A stretch of DNA of 64,000 nucleotides. It comes from Streptomyces sp. TSRI0281 (lineage in GTDB: Bacteria > Actinomycetota > Actinomycetes > Streptomycetales > Streptomycetaceae). The notes below the pieces were generated by a model, which saw only the letters and a list, made by a program, of their open reading frames with translations, was not told where the DNA came from and searched no databases. The stretch spans positions 62,001 through 126,000 of the forward strand of contig NZ_LWLE01000011.1 in assembly GCF_001905125.1 (NCBI RefSeq), written 5' to 3'. Positions 50,549-58,646 of this stretch are shown here, one piece after another (the first letter of the stretch is position 1; each line of letters starts with the position of its first letter). The position numbers and the translations under genes are program-made.

Positions 50549-51663
50549 CCGTCATCGACCTCGGTATGCCCTCCGGCCTCCGCCCACCCATCTACACGCA
50601 GCCGCGCGAAAGGTTCGTCTTCCTCTACCCGACCACGGCGTGCGGCCTGCGCTGCAAGACCTGCTATGTGGGCAACACGAGGCTCAACGCAGCGAACACG
50701 ATGACCGTCAAGCAAGCCGTCGAAATCATGGACTACTTCAAGATCACCGGCGGCCACGACAAGCTGTACCTCCTCGGCGGGGAGCCCACCCTGCACCCGC
50801 AGCTCCCGCAAATCGTCCGCGAAGCACGCGACCGCGGGTACACCGTCACCATCTCCAGCAACGGGGACTTCGAGGACCACGTCTTCGACCGGATCGGCCC
50901 CAACCTGCTCGGCTCGTTCAACTTCTCGCTGGAGTCCGCCGACCCCGCCCTGCACCGCAAGATCCGCGGCAACCCCCACAACTTCGAAAGGGTCACCGAC
51001 CGGATCGCGGAGGCCCGCCGCCGTGGCTACCAGGTCCGCGTGATGTGTACCGTCTCCCGGACCAACGCCCCCGGCGCCTTGGATCTCATCCCCTTCCTGG
51101 CCGAACTCGGCGCGCACACCCTCTCGTTCCACAACCTCGGCAAGACCGGCAACGGCGCACGGTTCCTCCAGCCCCTGAGCCCGACCGAGTGGATGGACTT
51201 CTGCGCCCAGATCGAGGCGCACCCCCCGGAGCCCCGTCTCGCCGTCTACTACCCGCCGACCTTCGTCCCCGTCGACGAGCAGGCCCAGTGGGCGGACCGC
51301 GGATACCCCGGCTGCCCTGCCCGCACCCTGGACCGCCCGCATGTCTACCCCGACGGCACGGTGTTCGCCTGCCCGGTCTTCATGGACGACGACCGGCACT
51401 ACGCGAAGTTCGAGAACGGGCAGATGCTCCTGAACCCGTCCCCGAACAACGAGCTGAACGCGTACATGAGCGCCGACCCGGTGTGCACCGGATGCCCGAA
51501 CACCGGCACCTGCGGCGGCGGCTGCCCCGCCTACTCCCAGCTCCCGGCCTACCAGAAGGACGGCTTCTACGCGTGCGACCGCGAGGTCACGCCGCTGTGC
51601 ATCCTGTGGACCGTCTCCGCCTGGGGCATCCGCCCCTCCGACTCCCTGCACGCCCTGCGATAG
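50545..51663 (+). CDS. Radical SAM/SPASM enzyme, copy 1
   Basis: A 372-aa radical SAM protein with the cluster motif TACGLRCKTCY (C33, C37, C40), LYLLGGEPTLHPQ as the SAM motif, and a C-terminal SPASM-like set (CPAR, CPVF, CTGCPNTGTCGGGCPAY and two more cysteines) for auxiliary Fe-S clusters. SPASM enzymes often modify peptides but also free amino acids. It is followed by a second, related enzyme after 14 bases. Confidence 0.9.
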   Translation: MTVIDLGMPSGLRPPIYTQPRERFVFLYPTTACGLRCKTCYVGNTRLNAANTMTVKQAVEIMDYFKITGGHDKLYLLGGEPTLHPQLPQIVREARDRGYTVTISSNGDFEDHVFDRIGPNLLGSFNFSLESADPALHRKIRGNPHNFERVTDRIAEARRRGYQVRVMCTVSRTNAPGALDLIPFLAELGAHTLSFHNLGKTGNGARFLQPLSPTEWMDFCAQIEAHPPEPRLAVYYPPTFVPVDEQAQWADRGYPGCPARTLDRPHVYPDGTVFACPVFMDDDRHYAKFENGQMLLNPSPNNELNAYMSADPVCTGCPNTGTCGGGCPAYSQLPAYQKDGFYACDREVTPLCILWTVSAWGIRPSDSLHALR

Positions 51664-51677
51664 CGGAAGGCCAGCCG

Positions 51678-52775
51678 ATGACCGACGACCTGCAAGCCGG
51701 GGCCGCCCACGCCTCCGTCCCGAAGGAACCGTTCCTGTTCCTCTACATCACCCACCGGTGCACACTGCGCTGCCAGCACTGCTACATGGGTGACCGGCTC
51801 GACAACGAAATCCGCATGAGCCCTGCCAAGGTCGAGGAGATCCTGTCCGGCCTGCGCGTCCTGTACGGCCAGTACAAGGTGTACCTCCTCGGCGGCGAGC
51901 CGACGACGCACCCGGAGCTGGACGGCATCCTCGACGTGTGCAGGGCCCAGGGGTACAAGACCGTCATCACCTCCAACGGCTTGATCCCACCCAAGGTGTG
52001 GCCGGTACTGGACAACGACCGGCTCGACTCCTTCAGCTTCTCGATGGACGGGGCCCGCCGCGAGACGCACGAGGCGATGCGCGGCCCCAGCACCTGGCGT
52101 CCGCTCCTGCGCAGCATGGACCGCGCCATCGCCGCCGGATTCCAGACCCGGGCCATCTTCACCGTCACCACCGAGAACCGGGAAGACGTGTTCGCCGCGA
52201 TCGAGCTGGCCGACCGGATCGGCCTGGAGATGCTGTCCTTCCACTACTTCACGCCCACCGGGCTCGGAAAGGACAAGCCGCACCTCCAGATCCCGCCCGC
52301 CGCGTGGATGGAGCTGTGCCAGGGCATCCGCCGGCACGCGGCGGGCCGACGGGTCCGCGTCTTCTACCCTCCGGCCTTCGCGACCCCCGGCCAGCTCCCC
52401 GAGATCAGCACCCAGGGCTACGGCGGCTGCACCGCCCGGAACCTCGAACGCCTGGCGATCTTCCCCGACAACCGGGTCTACATCTGCTCGGCGTTCTTCG
52501 ACACCGAGCTGCACTACGGGACTTGGCGCAACGGCGGAATCGTGCCCCGCCTCGTACGGAACACCAGCGAACTGACCCTGGTCAGCAAGGTCGCCCCCGG
52601 CTGCCGCTCCTGCTCCCACGCCTCTGTATGCGGTGGCGGCTGCGCGGCGTACGACCACCTTCAGCGCACTCTCGTCAGCTCTGAGTGTGACCAGAAGACC
52701 ATCCCCATCTGCCCGCTGTGGTCGATGCCGGCCGAACCCGCCGACACGGCACACCGGCTGGTAGACCTCCGCTGA
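51678..52775 (+). CDS. Radical SAM/SPASM enzyme, copy 2
   Basis: A 365-aa protein similar in layout to copy 1: cluster motif THRCTLRCQHCYMG (C28, C32, C35), VYLLGGEPTTHPEL, and SPASM cysteines CRSCSHASVCGGGCAAY near the end. The start ATG 51678 has GGAAGG upstream. The two copies are clear paralogues (shared VYYPP/VFYPP and HNLGKTG/HYFTPTG segments) but differ in sequence, so they probably catalyse successive or alternative steps. Confidence 0.9.
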   Translation: MTDDLQAGAAHASVPKEPFLFLYITHRCTLRCQHCYMGDRLDNEIRMSPAKVEEILSGLRVLYGQYKVYLLGGEPTTHPELDGILDVCRAQGYKTVITSNGLIPPKVWPVLDNDRLDSFSFSMDGARRETHEAMRGPSTWRPLLRSMDRAIAAGFQTRAIFTVTTENREDVFAAIELADRIGLEMLSFHYFTPTGLGKDKPHLQIPPAAWMELCQGIRRHAAGRRVRVFYPPAFATPGQLPEISTQGYGGCTARNLERLAIFPDNRVYICSAFFDTELHYGTWRNGGIVPRLVRNTSELTLVSKVAPGCRSCSHASVCGGGCAAYDHLQRTLVSSECDQKTIPICPLWSMPAEPADTAHRLVDLR

Positions 52776-52803
52776 CCGCGTTCACGAAAGGCACTCGACT
52801 CCC

Positions 52804-52990
52804 ATGACTTCGCCCACTCTGCGGGGGGGGGGTGGTGGAACAGCCTCGGCCCCCTCATCGGGGGCCCTCCGCCGTCGGGGACAGCATGTGCGTCACATGC
52901 GGACAGCCGTGTGTGCCGACCCTCCAGGATGTCGAGCTTGGCATCAGGTGCACGCACCGTCGGCGCAAGCGCGACAACACGCCCCGGTAG
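52804..52990 (+). pseudogene. Small Cys-rich gene interrupted by a G10 run
   Basis: From ATG 52804 (AAAGG upstream) the frame reads MTSPTLRG and meets ten G residues at 52823-52832. Removing one G restores a frame that continues to TAG 52988-52990 through CVTCGQPC and IRCTHRRRKRD. That restored product of about 61 aa resembles a small zinc-ribbon-type protein. Alternatively, translation could start at GTG 52832 in the second frame. The G run may be an assembly error, a degraded gene or a slippage site. Confidence 0.45.
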
Positions 52991-53061
52991 TGTCCGGCAG
53001 CCGGAGCTTCAGATGTTGTGCCCCGAGGCGGGCCCGGTCGACATCGGGCCCGCCTCGGTCG

Positions 53062-54480
53062 TCACTCTGCGCCGAGATTGCCAGCCGCAGCATCAATGCG
53101 CTTCAACGTCCGCTCCCGGCCCAACACCTCCACCGACTCGAACAAGGGCAGGCCGACTGTTCGGCCAGTGACGGCAACCCGGACAGGCGCCTGCGCCTTG
53201 CCCAGCTTCAACCCGTGCTCCGCCGCGGCAGCCTCCAGCCCGGCCTTCAGCGCCTCGGCTGTCCACTCGCCCGAGGCCCACCGCGTCCGGGTGGATGCCA
53301 GAATGCCGGCCGCACCCGCCTTCATCGCCTTCGCCCAGGACGCCTCGTCGTAAAGAGCCTCATCGAGGAACAGCCAGTCCACGTACTTCGTGATCTCGCC
53401 GAGAACGGTGATCCGAGTCTGCGCCAACTCGGCAACAGCACGGAACGACGCCTCGTCGTACTGCTCCGGCGTCCACGGCGCGTACGGCTCCGCCAGCCAG
53501 CGGCCGCACACCTGGATGAAGTCCTCCAGCGGCAGGGCACGGATGTACTCCCCGTTGAAGGCTGCCAGCTTTTTCACGTCGAAGAAGGCCGATGACTTGT
53601 TCACGTCCTCCAGCCGGAACATCTTCTCCAGCTCGTCGTACGGCCGGAGCTCCACGTTGTCACCGGGCCCCCAGCCGAGCAGCATGAGGTAGTTCACCAG
53701 CGCGTCCGGCAGATAGCCCTCAGCGAGGTAGTCCTCCAGCGCCACCTTGTCGCGCCGCTTCGACAACTTCTGACGCTTCTCATTGACGATCACTGGCAGG
53801 TGCGCCCAGACCGGAGGCTCCGCACCGAATGCCTCCCACAGCAACTGCTGCTTCGGCGTGTTCGACAAGTGCTCTTCGCCGCGGATGACGTGCGTGATTC
53901 CCTCGCGGATATCGTCCACGGCGTTGGCCAGGACGAACACCGGGTTCCCGTTGCCGCGTGCTACGACGAAGTCCTCGATGGCGTTGTTCGGGAACTCTGT
54001 GGAGCCTCGCACCACATCTGCGATGACCGTCACGCCGTCATCCGGGGTGCGAAACCGGAGCGCCCGGCCCTCCTCGTGCTCCAGCCCGCGGTCCCGGCAG
54101 TAGCCGTCGTACCCCAGGTGTTGAGAGCCGGTACGCGCGACCAGTTCCTCGCGGGTGCAGTCGCAGTAGTACGCCTTGCCCTCGCGGTACAGGCGGATCG
54201 TCGCCTCCCTCTGGGCCTCCACGTTGTGGGACTGAAAGTACGGGCCCTCGAAGGCAGGGTCGGAGGCATTGATGTGGATGGCGGACAGGGCGCTCAGAAT
54301 GCCGTCGACCCACTCGGTTCGGTTCCTGGCCTCGTCGGTGTCCTCGATGCGCAGCACGAATTTGCCATCCGCTTGCTGTCGGGCGACGGCCCAGTTGAAG
54401 AGGGCGGACCGTGCTCCCCCGACATGGAACATGCCTGTCGGAGACGGGGCGAAGCGAACTCGGATCGTGTTTGCTGGCAT
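53062..54480 (-). CDS. gltX: Glutamyl-tRNA synthetase (gltX), likely an additional copy
   Basis: A 472-aa class I GluRS. The HIGH-type motif is FAPSPTGMFHVGGARSALF and the KMSKS-type motif is EKRQKLSKRRDK. Length and the C-terminal anticodon domain look complete. ATG 54480 begins MPANTIRVRF. Its place beside a glutamyl-tRNA-reductase-like operon suggests it supplies Glu-tRNA for that pathway, or protects against a product that inhibits GluRS. A housekeeping gltX elsewhere cannot be excluded or confirmed from this window. Confidence 0.92.
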   Translation of the reverse strand: MPANTIRVRFAPSPTGMFHVGGARSALFNWAVARQQADGKFVLRIEDTDEARNRTEWVDGILSALSAIHINASDPAFEGPYFQSHNVEAQREATIRLYREGKAYYCDCTREELVARTGSQHLGYDGYCRDRGLEHEEGRALRFRTPDDGVTVIADVVRGSTEFPNNAIEDFVVARGNGNPVFVLANAVDDIREGITHVIRGEEHLSNTPKQQLLWEAFGAEPPVWAHLPVIVNEKRQKLSKRRDKVALEDYLAEGYLPDALVNYLMLLGWGPGDNVELRPYDELEKMFRLEDVNKSSAFFDVKKLAAFNGEYIRALPLEDFIQVCGRWLAEPYAPWTPEQYDEASFRAVAELAQTRITVLGEITKYVDWLFLDEALYDEASWAKAMKAGAAGILASTRTRWASGEWTAEALKAGLEAAAAEHGLKLGKAQAPVRVAVTGRTVGLPLFESVEVLGRERTLKRIDAAAGNLGAE

Positions 54481-54589
54481 AGCCCCAGGGTAGTCGGCAC
54501 GCGCCGCATGAGGTCGCAACGCTATGCGGGCGCCAGCCCGTCCATACCCTGTCAGAGCGTCGGGGGTTGACAGTCCACCTCAGCTTGAG

Positions 54590-54609
54590 CAGGTTCTGAT
54601 TCGAACCTG
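54590..54609. other. Small perfect hairpin
   Basis: CAGGTTC (54590-54596) and GAACCTG (54603-54609) pair around a six-base loop, between gltX and the ThDP gene. It resembles a tRNA T-arm at first sight but no acceptor or anticodon arm accompanies it. It could be an attachment-site remnant at the right edge of the unusual block or a weak terminator. Confidence 0.35.
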
Positions 54610-54732
54610 TTCCTGTACGAGGGCCGACAGTTCGGCCGCCTGAACCCCGGCGTCGGCCTCCTCCCCGCGACGCCACCCCCATCTGCCGGTCGGTCTATAC
54701 CTCCGGGGCGTCCCATCCGGCAGTCAGCCGCG

Positions 54733-56403
54733 TCAGTCCCGGCGGTCCGCCGGGGCCAGCAGATCCTCCAGGAACGGCGCCATCACCGTGTGCACGATCT
54801 TGCAGTCCAACAGCAGCGTGCCGGGGCAGCCGTCTTCGCGCCAGGCCGTGACCTCGGCCAGATCCTCCGGTGCGCGTACGGTGACGGCCCGAGCGCCCAG
54901 CGCGCGGGCCGTCCCGGCGAAATCGGTGTCGCCGAAGTTGACGGTCGCCGGGTCCGCGCCGCGCGGTGTGTACATGTGGTCCTCGAATCCGTACGACGCG
55001 TCGTCGTAGACCACCACCAGGCAGGACCGTCCGGTGCGCACCAGGGTCTCCAGCTCGGGGAGCCCCATCAACGCGCCGCCGTCACCGAGCGCCGCCACCG
55101 TCGTGCGGTCGGGACGGCCGACCGCGGCGCCGACCGCCCCCGCCAGGCCGAGGCCGATGCTCTGGAAGGCGGCCCCGGTGAAGACCATCGCCGCGGGATC
55201 GGGCACCGGCCAGTACATGGCGGGCCAGGCGATGAAGTGGCCGCCGTCCAGCACGAGGGTGCGGTCGGCGGGCAGCAGCCCGGCGATCTGCCGTGTGAGG
55301 GTGCGCGGATCGATCCGCCCCTCGCCCGAGTCCTCCGTGAAGGGCACCGTGTCCCAGCGGCGGGCGGCGGTGGCGCGGACCTCCGCCGAGCGCCAGGTGC
55401 CGGACCCGTCCGGCGTCCCGGCCGTGCCGAGGGCGTCCAGCAGACGGGCGGCGACGACCGAGGCGTCCCCGGTCACCGAGAGATCCCCGCGCCCGGCCGA
55501 TCCGGGACCGGGCTCCAGATCGATCCGTACGACGGTGGCGCCGGGATCCAGCAGCCGCCCGCCGTGCAGGGTGAACGTGTCCAGGCTCGTGCCGAAGGCC
55601 AGCACCAGGTCGGCTCCGGAGAGGAGCCCGGCGGGCTCCGGGGCGGCGAACCCGCCGCAGATCCCGAGGGACCAGGGACTCTCGTCGAACAGCCCGTTGG
55701 CCATCACCGTCGTGGTGAACAGCGCGCCCAGCCGGTCACCGAGGTCGCGCAGCACCTTGCCGGCCCCCGCGCGCCAGGCTCCCGCTCCGGCCAGCAGCAG
55801 GGGCCGGCGTGCCCGGCCCAGGGCGCGGAGCACCGGCGCCAGTTCGTCGGGGCGGACCGTCGCCGCGGCGGCCGGTACCGCGGTCGTGTTGGCGCCGGGC
55901 GCCGAGGGCGTGGACACCTCGGCGCCCAGCAGATCACCGGGCAGCATGACGACGACGGGGCACTGCCGGAGACGGGCGAGTTCCAGCGCGGCGGAGGTCC
56001 GCGCGACCGCGGTGGCCGGATCGGTGAGGCGCACGACGGGTACACCGAGCGAGGTCACCAGGGCGCTCTGGTCGATGTCGTGCGCCCTGGGCCCGCCGGT
56101 CGGCGCGTCACCGCACAACAGGACGGCGGCGGAACGGTTCTTGGCCGCCTCGGCCAGGGCCGTGGCCGCGTTGGTGAGCCCCGGCCCGTGGGTCGTCGTA
56201 CAGACCGCCACCTCCCCCGTCACCCGGAAGTAGGCGTCGGCCATGGCCATGGCACCGCCCTCGTGGCGGGCCGCCGTGTAGTGGACGCCCGCCCCGGTCA
56301 GGGCGGCGGTGGCGAGGATGTTGCCACCGCCCACCAGGCCGAACGCGTGCCGGACGCCATCGGCTGCGAGGGTACGGGCGACGGCGACGGCAAGCGTGGT
56401 CAT
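54733..56403 (-). CDS. ThDP-dependent enzyme (acetolactate synthase-like)
   Basis: A 556-aa thiamine-diphosphate enzyme. The activating Glu is in AARHEGGAMAMADAY; the ThDP/Mg motif reads LGDGGALMGLPELETL with VVVYDD closing it. The family covers acetolactate synthases, benzoylformate decarboxylases and phosphonopyruvate decarboxylases. The C-terminal half has a normal length but the closing Asn of the Mg motif appears as Asp. ATG 56403 has GGAG six bases upstream. Together with the methyltransferase upstream it may decarboxylate or carboligate a 2-oxo acid for the cluster. Confidence 0.85.
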   Translation of the reverse strand: MTTLAVAVARTLAADGVRHAFGLVGGGNILATAALTGAGVHYTAARHEGGAMAMADAYFRVTGEVAVCTTTHGPGLTNAATALAEAAKNRSAAVLLCGDAPTGGPRAHDIDQSALVTSLGVPVVRLTDPATAVARTSAALELARLRQCPVVVMLPGDLLGAEVSTPSAPGANTTAVPAAAATVRPDELAPVLRALGRARRPLLLAGAGAWRAGAGKVLRDLGDRLGALFTTTVMANGLFDESPWSLGICGGFAAPEPAGLLSGADLVLAFGTSLDTFTLHGGRLLDPGATVVRIDLEPGPGSAGRGDLSVTGDASVVAARLLDALGTAGTPDGSGTWRSAEVRATAARRWDTVPFTEDSGEGRIDPRTLTRQIAGLLPADRTLVLDGGHFIAWPAMYWPVPDPAAMVFTGAAFQSIGLGLAGAVGAAVGRPDRTTVAALGDGGALMGLPELETLVRTGRSCLVVVYDDASYGFEDHMYTPRGADPATVNFGDTDFAGTARALGARAVTVRAPEDLAEVTAWREDGCPGTLLLDCKIVHTVMAPFLEDLLAPADRRD

Positions 56404-56496
56404 GCTGACTCCTACCCGCCCCGGGCCGACAGGAGGCGCCGGCTTCCGGGGGCGGTGACGGCGGCAGCCGGGCGTGAGGTACCGGGGAGCGGAGCA

Positions 56497-57495
56497 TCAG
56501 GCCAGCTCGAAGATGACCTCTCCGACGGTCAGCTCGATGCGGTTGGTGCGTACGAGTTCCCAGCCGCCCTCGGCGAACACCGACTGCCAGTCGTCGACGG
56601 TCGGCAGGAAGGTGCCCATCAGGTCGTGCCCGAGCTCGAAGCCGAGGGTGAAGACCGGCAGTTCGGTGTCCGGAAGCGCGGTACGGGTGGCGTCGCCGAT
56701 CAGCAGCCGGCGCGCGGACGGGAAGACCTCGCGCAGTCGGCGCAGGGTCGCCACGCAGTTCTCGCGCGGCCAGAAGTCGTGGCCCATCATGAAGCAGGTG
56801 ACCAGTTCGATGTCGGCGAACTCCGGGCGCGGCTCCAGCCGGAGCACGTCCCCCTGCACGAACTCGGAGCGGTCGGAGAGACCGGCGTCGGCGGCTTCCT
56901 TGCGCGCCACCTCCAGGGACGGGGCGGCGATGTCGACGCCGGTGCCCGTGCTGTCGGGGAAGCGGCGCAGCAGGTCCATCAGCCGGCCGCCGCTGCCGCA
57001 GCCGAGGTCCGCGACGCGGGTCACGGGGAAGTCGAGGCGGTCGATGGCTCCCCGGTAGGCCGGGGCGTAGGTGATGTCGTCGATCTCGCGGCAGGCGAAC
57101 GCGATGGCCGCCGGGTCCCGGCGGTAGTAGGCGCCGGTGCGCTGTTCGTTGCGCAGCACCCGCGGTATCTGCTGGAACAGTTCGGCGCTGCCCCGGCCGA
57201 GCCAGTGGAAGAAGGACTTGTTGTGGTACACCGCGTCGAACCCCGGCAGCGGGGTCACGGTGGCGCCCTCGCGGTGGACCAGTCCGACCGAGGCCATGGC
57301 CCGGAAGAGACCGTTCGTGGAGAGAGCGTCGAGGCTGTTGCGGTCGGCGAATTCGGCTGTGTCCAGGGTGCGTTCGCGGTAGAGCTCTTCCAGTGCGCCC
57401 ACCTCCCACGCGGCGGCGATGGCGAAGGCCGCGACGGCCGAGTTGTAGATCGTGGCAACGCTGCGCGCGCTGGTCGGCGCGATGTCAACGGTCAC
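56497..57495 (-). CDS. SAM-dependent methyltransferase
   Basis: A 332-aa protein with an N-terminal helical dimerisation region and a Rossmann domain, motif VTRVADLGCGSGGRLMDLL. It resembles C-methyltransferases such as those for 2-oxoarginine or tyrosine, but I cannot assign the substrate. GTG 57495 has GAGGTG about eight bases upstream; ATG 57510 with AGGA is a fair alternative. Element G lies about 111 bases before the GTG. A 2-oxo acid substrate would fit the neighbouring ThDP enzyme. Confidence 0.8.
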   Translation of the reverse strand: MTVDIAPTSARSVATIYNSAVAAFAIAAAWEVGALEELYRERTLDTAEFADRNSLDALSTNGLFRAMASVGLVHREGATVTPLPGFDAVYHNKSFFHWLGRGSAELFQQIPRVLRNEQRTGAYYRRDPAAIAFACREIDDITYAPAYRGAIDRLDFPVTRVADLGCGSGGRLMDLLRRFPDSTGTGVDIAAPSLEVARKEAADAGLSDRSEFVQGDVLRLEPRPEFADIELVTCFMMGHDFWPRENCVATLRRLREVFPSARRLLIGDATRTALPDTELPVFTLGFELGHDLMGTFLPTVDDWQSVFAEGGWELVRTNRIELTVGEVIFELA

Positions 57496-57605
57496 TGCTG
57501 AGCACCTCATCCCGGTGGTCCTGCGACGGGTCGTCCCCGCCCTGGCCCACCGGCAGAACCGGTGGGCGATTCGCGGTCCATGTTCCGAGCGCCCGTCTGG
57601 GCGGG

Positions 57606-57623
57606 CATCTCCGGCGTTGCTCA
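57606..57623 (-). promoter_or_regulatory. CAYCT-N7-TGC element, copy G
   Basis: Sequence CATCTCCGGCGTTGCTCA, 111 bases upstream of the methyltransferase GTG (96 from the alternative ATG). It is the only copy in the right arm and the weakest in its final triplet. Confidence 0.5.
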
Positions 57624-57803
57624 GCTCTCCGCGCAGCCCGGTGACGTCCGCCGCGGGCTGTTCAGGTGGACCGGCGCCGTGACGGTGCCGGTGTGCGGGG
57701 GACGGGGCCCGATCAGGAGCCGGCCGTAGGTGCTGAGTGCGGCGTACACGCCGCGCGGCCCCCGGCGCAGTCGGGGACGCGCCGGTACGGAGCGGTGGAA
57801 CAT
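57621..57803 (-). CDS. Possible small basic protein, 60 aa
   Basis: A 60-residue frame starting MFHRSVPARPRLRRGPRGVY, very rich in Arg and Pro. The evidence for coding is a good GGAGG five bases before the ATG at 57803. It overlaps regulatory element G at its 3' end. No homologue is recognised, and it may be spurious. Confidence 0.3.
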   Translation of the reverse strand: MFHRSVPARPRLRRGPRGVYAALSTYGRLLIGPRPPHTGTVTAPVHLNSPRRTSPGCAES

Positions 57804-57846
57804 GGTGGCCTCCGGGGCGGGGACGGCCGGATGAGGGAGGTCCGTC

Positions 57847-58380
57847 TCAGCCCCGGTAGCCCTGCGAGACGATGCGCTCGGCCGACAGCGCGTAGTAGGC
57901 GGGGTCGGAGGGAACCGCGGTGGCGAGGCCGTTGACGTAGCGGTTGTACATGCAGAAGGCCGCGGCTATCAGCACGGTGTCGTGCACGTCGGTGTCGTCG
58001 GCACCCTCGGCGCGGGCGGCCGCGATCGCCTTCTCGGAGACCGGTCGGGCGGCTTCCCGGACCTCGGCCGCGATCCGCAACAGGGCACGCAGCTTGGCGC
58101 TGACGGGTGCGGTGTCGGGGTCGGCGAGCACGGCGGCGACCAGGTCCCGGCCGCCGGGGAGCTGGGCGGCGGCGAAGGCGCTGTGCGAGGCGGAGCAGAA
58201 CTCGGTGCCGTTGAGCTCGGAGACGTACGCCGCGATCAGCTCGCGCTCACCGGCGCTCAGCGAGGACGGCGCGCGCAGCAGCGCGTTGGCGAGGTCCCCC
58301 AGCGGGCCTGCGGTGTCGGGCCGTTGGGCCATCAGGCCGCTGATCCCGGGGAGGTCGTTGTCGAGTGCGATGTGCGTCAT
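57847..58380 (-). CDS. AhpD/carboxymuconolactone-decarboxylase-like protein
   Basis: A 177-aa helical protein of the AhpD-like superfamily. The motif SELNGTEFCSASHSAFA carries the Cys-x3-His pair of the peroxidase-related branch rather than the CxxC of AhpD. It starts at ATG 58380 (MTHIALDND) with GGGG upstream. Members reduce peroxides or act on small organic acids. In this cluster it could protect oxygenases or catalyse an unusual redox step. The palindromic operator at 58647-58680 lies upstream. Confidence 0.82.
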   Translation of the reverse strand: MTHIALDNDLPGISGLMAQRPDTAGPLGDLANALLRAPSSLSAGERELIAAYVSELNGTEFCSASHSAFAAAQLPGGRDLVAAVLADPDTAPVSAKLRALLRIAAEVREAARPVSEKAIAAARAEGADDTDVHDTVLIAAAFCMYNRYVNGLATAVPSDPAYYALSAERIVSQGYRG

Positions 58381-58482
58381 GGAAAGCCCCTTGTCGACGA
58401 GCGGGAAGGCAGGCGTCAGGGACATCAATACCTTCTGGACCAGGTGTGGAGCGGCCTGTTCGGCAAAAGAGACGGGCGGGGA

Positions 58483-58548
58483 TCAGGGCCACTCGACGCC
58501 TTCGCCGGAGTCGGCACGGACGTCGGTCACGGTGAGAGCGATACGCAT
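58483..58548 (-). CDS. Candidate 21-residue leader or signalling peptide
   Basis: A short frame from ATG 58548 encodes about 21 residues beginning MRIALTVTDVR and ending GEGVEWP. GAGGAG stands six bases before the ATG, stronger than for many genes here. It lies between the TGGCAA palindromes (58647-58680) and the AhpD-like gene. It has no secretion signal. It could be a leader peptide or a ligand for the TPR regulator, or simply a chance frame. Confidence 0.35.
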   Translation of the reverse strand: MRIALTVTDVRADSGEGVEWP

Positions 58549-58646
58549 GTCGGCTCCTCGGGGAAGGCGGGATGCAGGTGCGGAGACCCGGCCACGAACT
58601 GTGGGAAGTCTCCCGATCCCAGGAAGGTAGTGAGCCCCGCCGGGAA

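Noticed and set aside
52804..53595. A 263-aa plus-strand gene starting at 52804
   Set aside because: Beyond 52990 this frame runs antisense through gltX and has no motif; the sensible product is the short Cys-rich frame after correcting the G run.
54590..54609. A tRNA gene suggested by GGTTCGAATC-like sequence
   Set aside because: The sequence is a simple 7-bp hairpin. No acceptor stem, D-arm or anticodon arm can be drawn around it.
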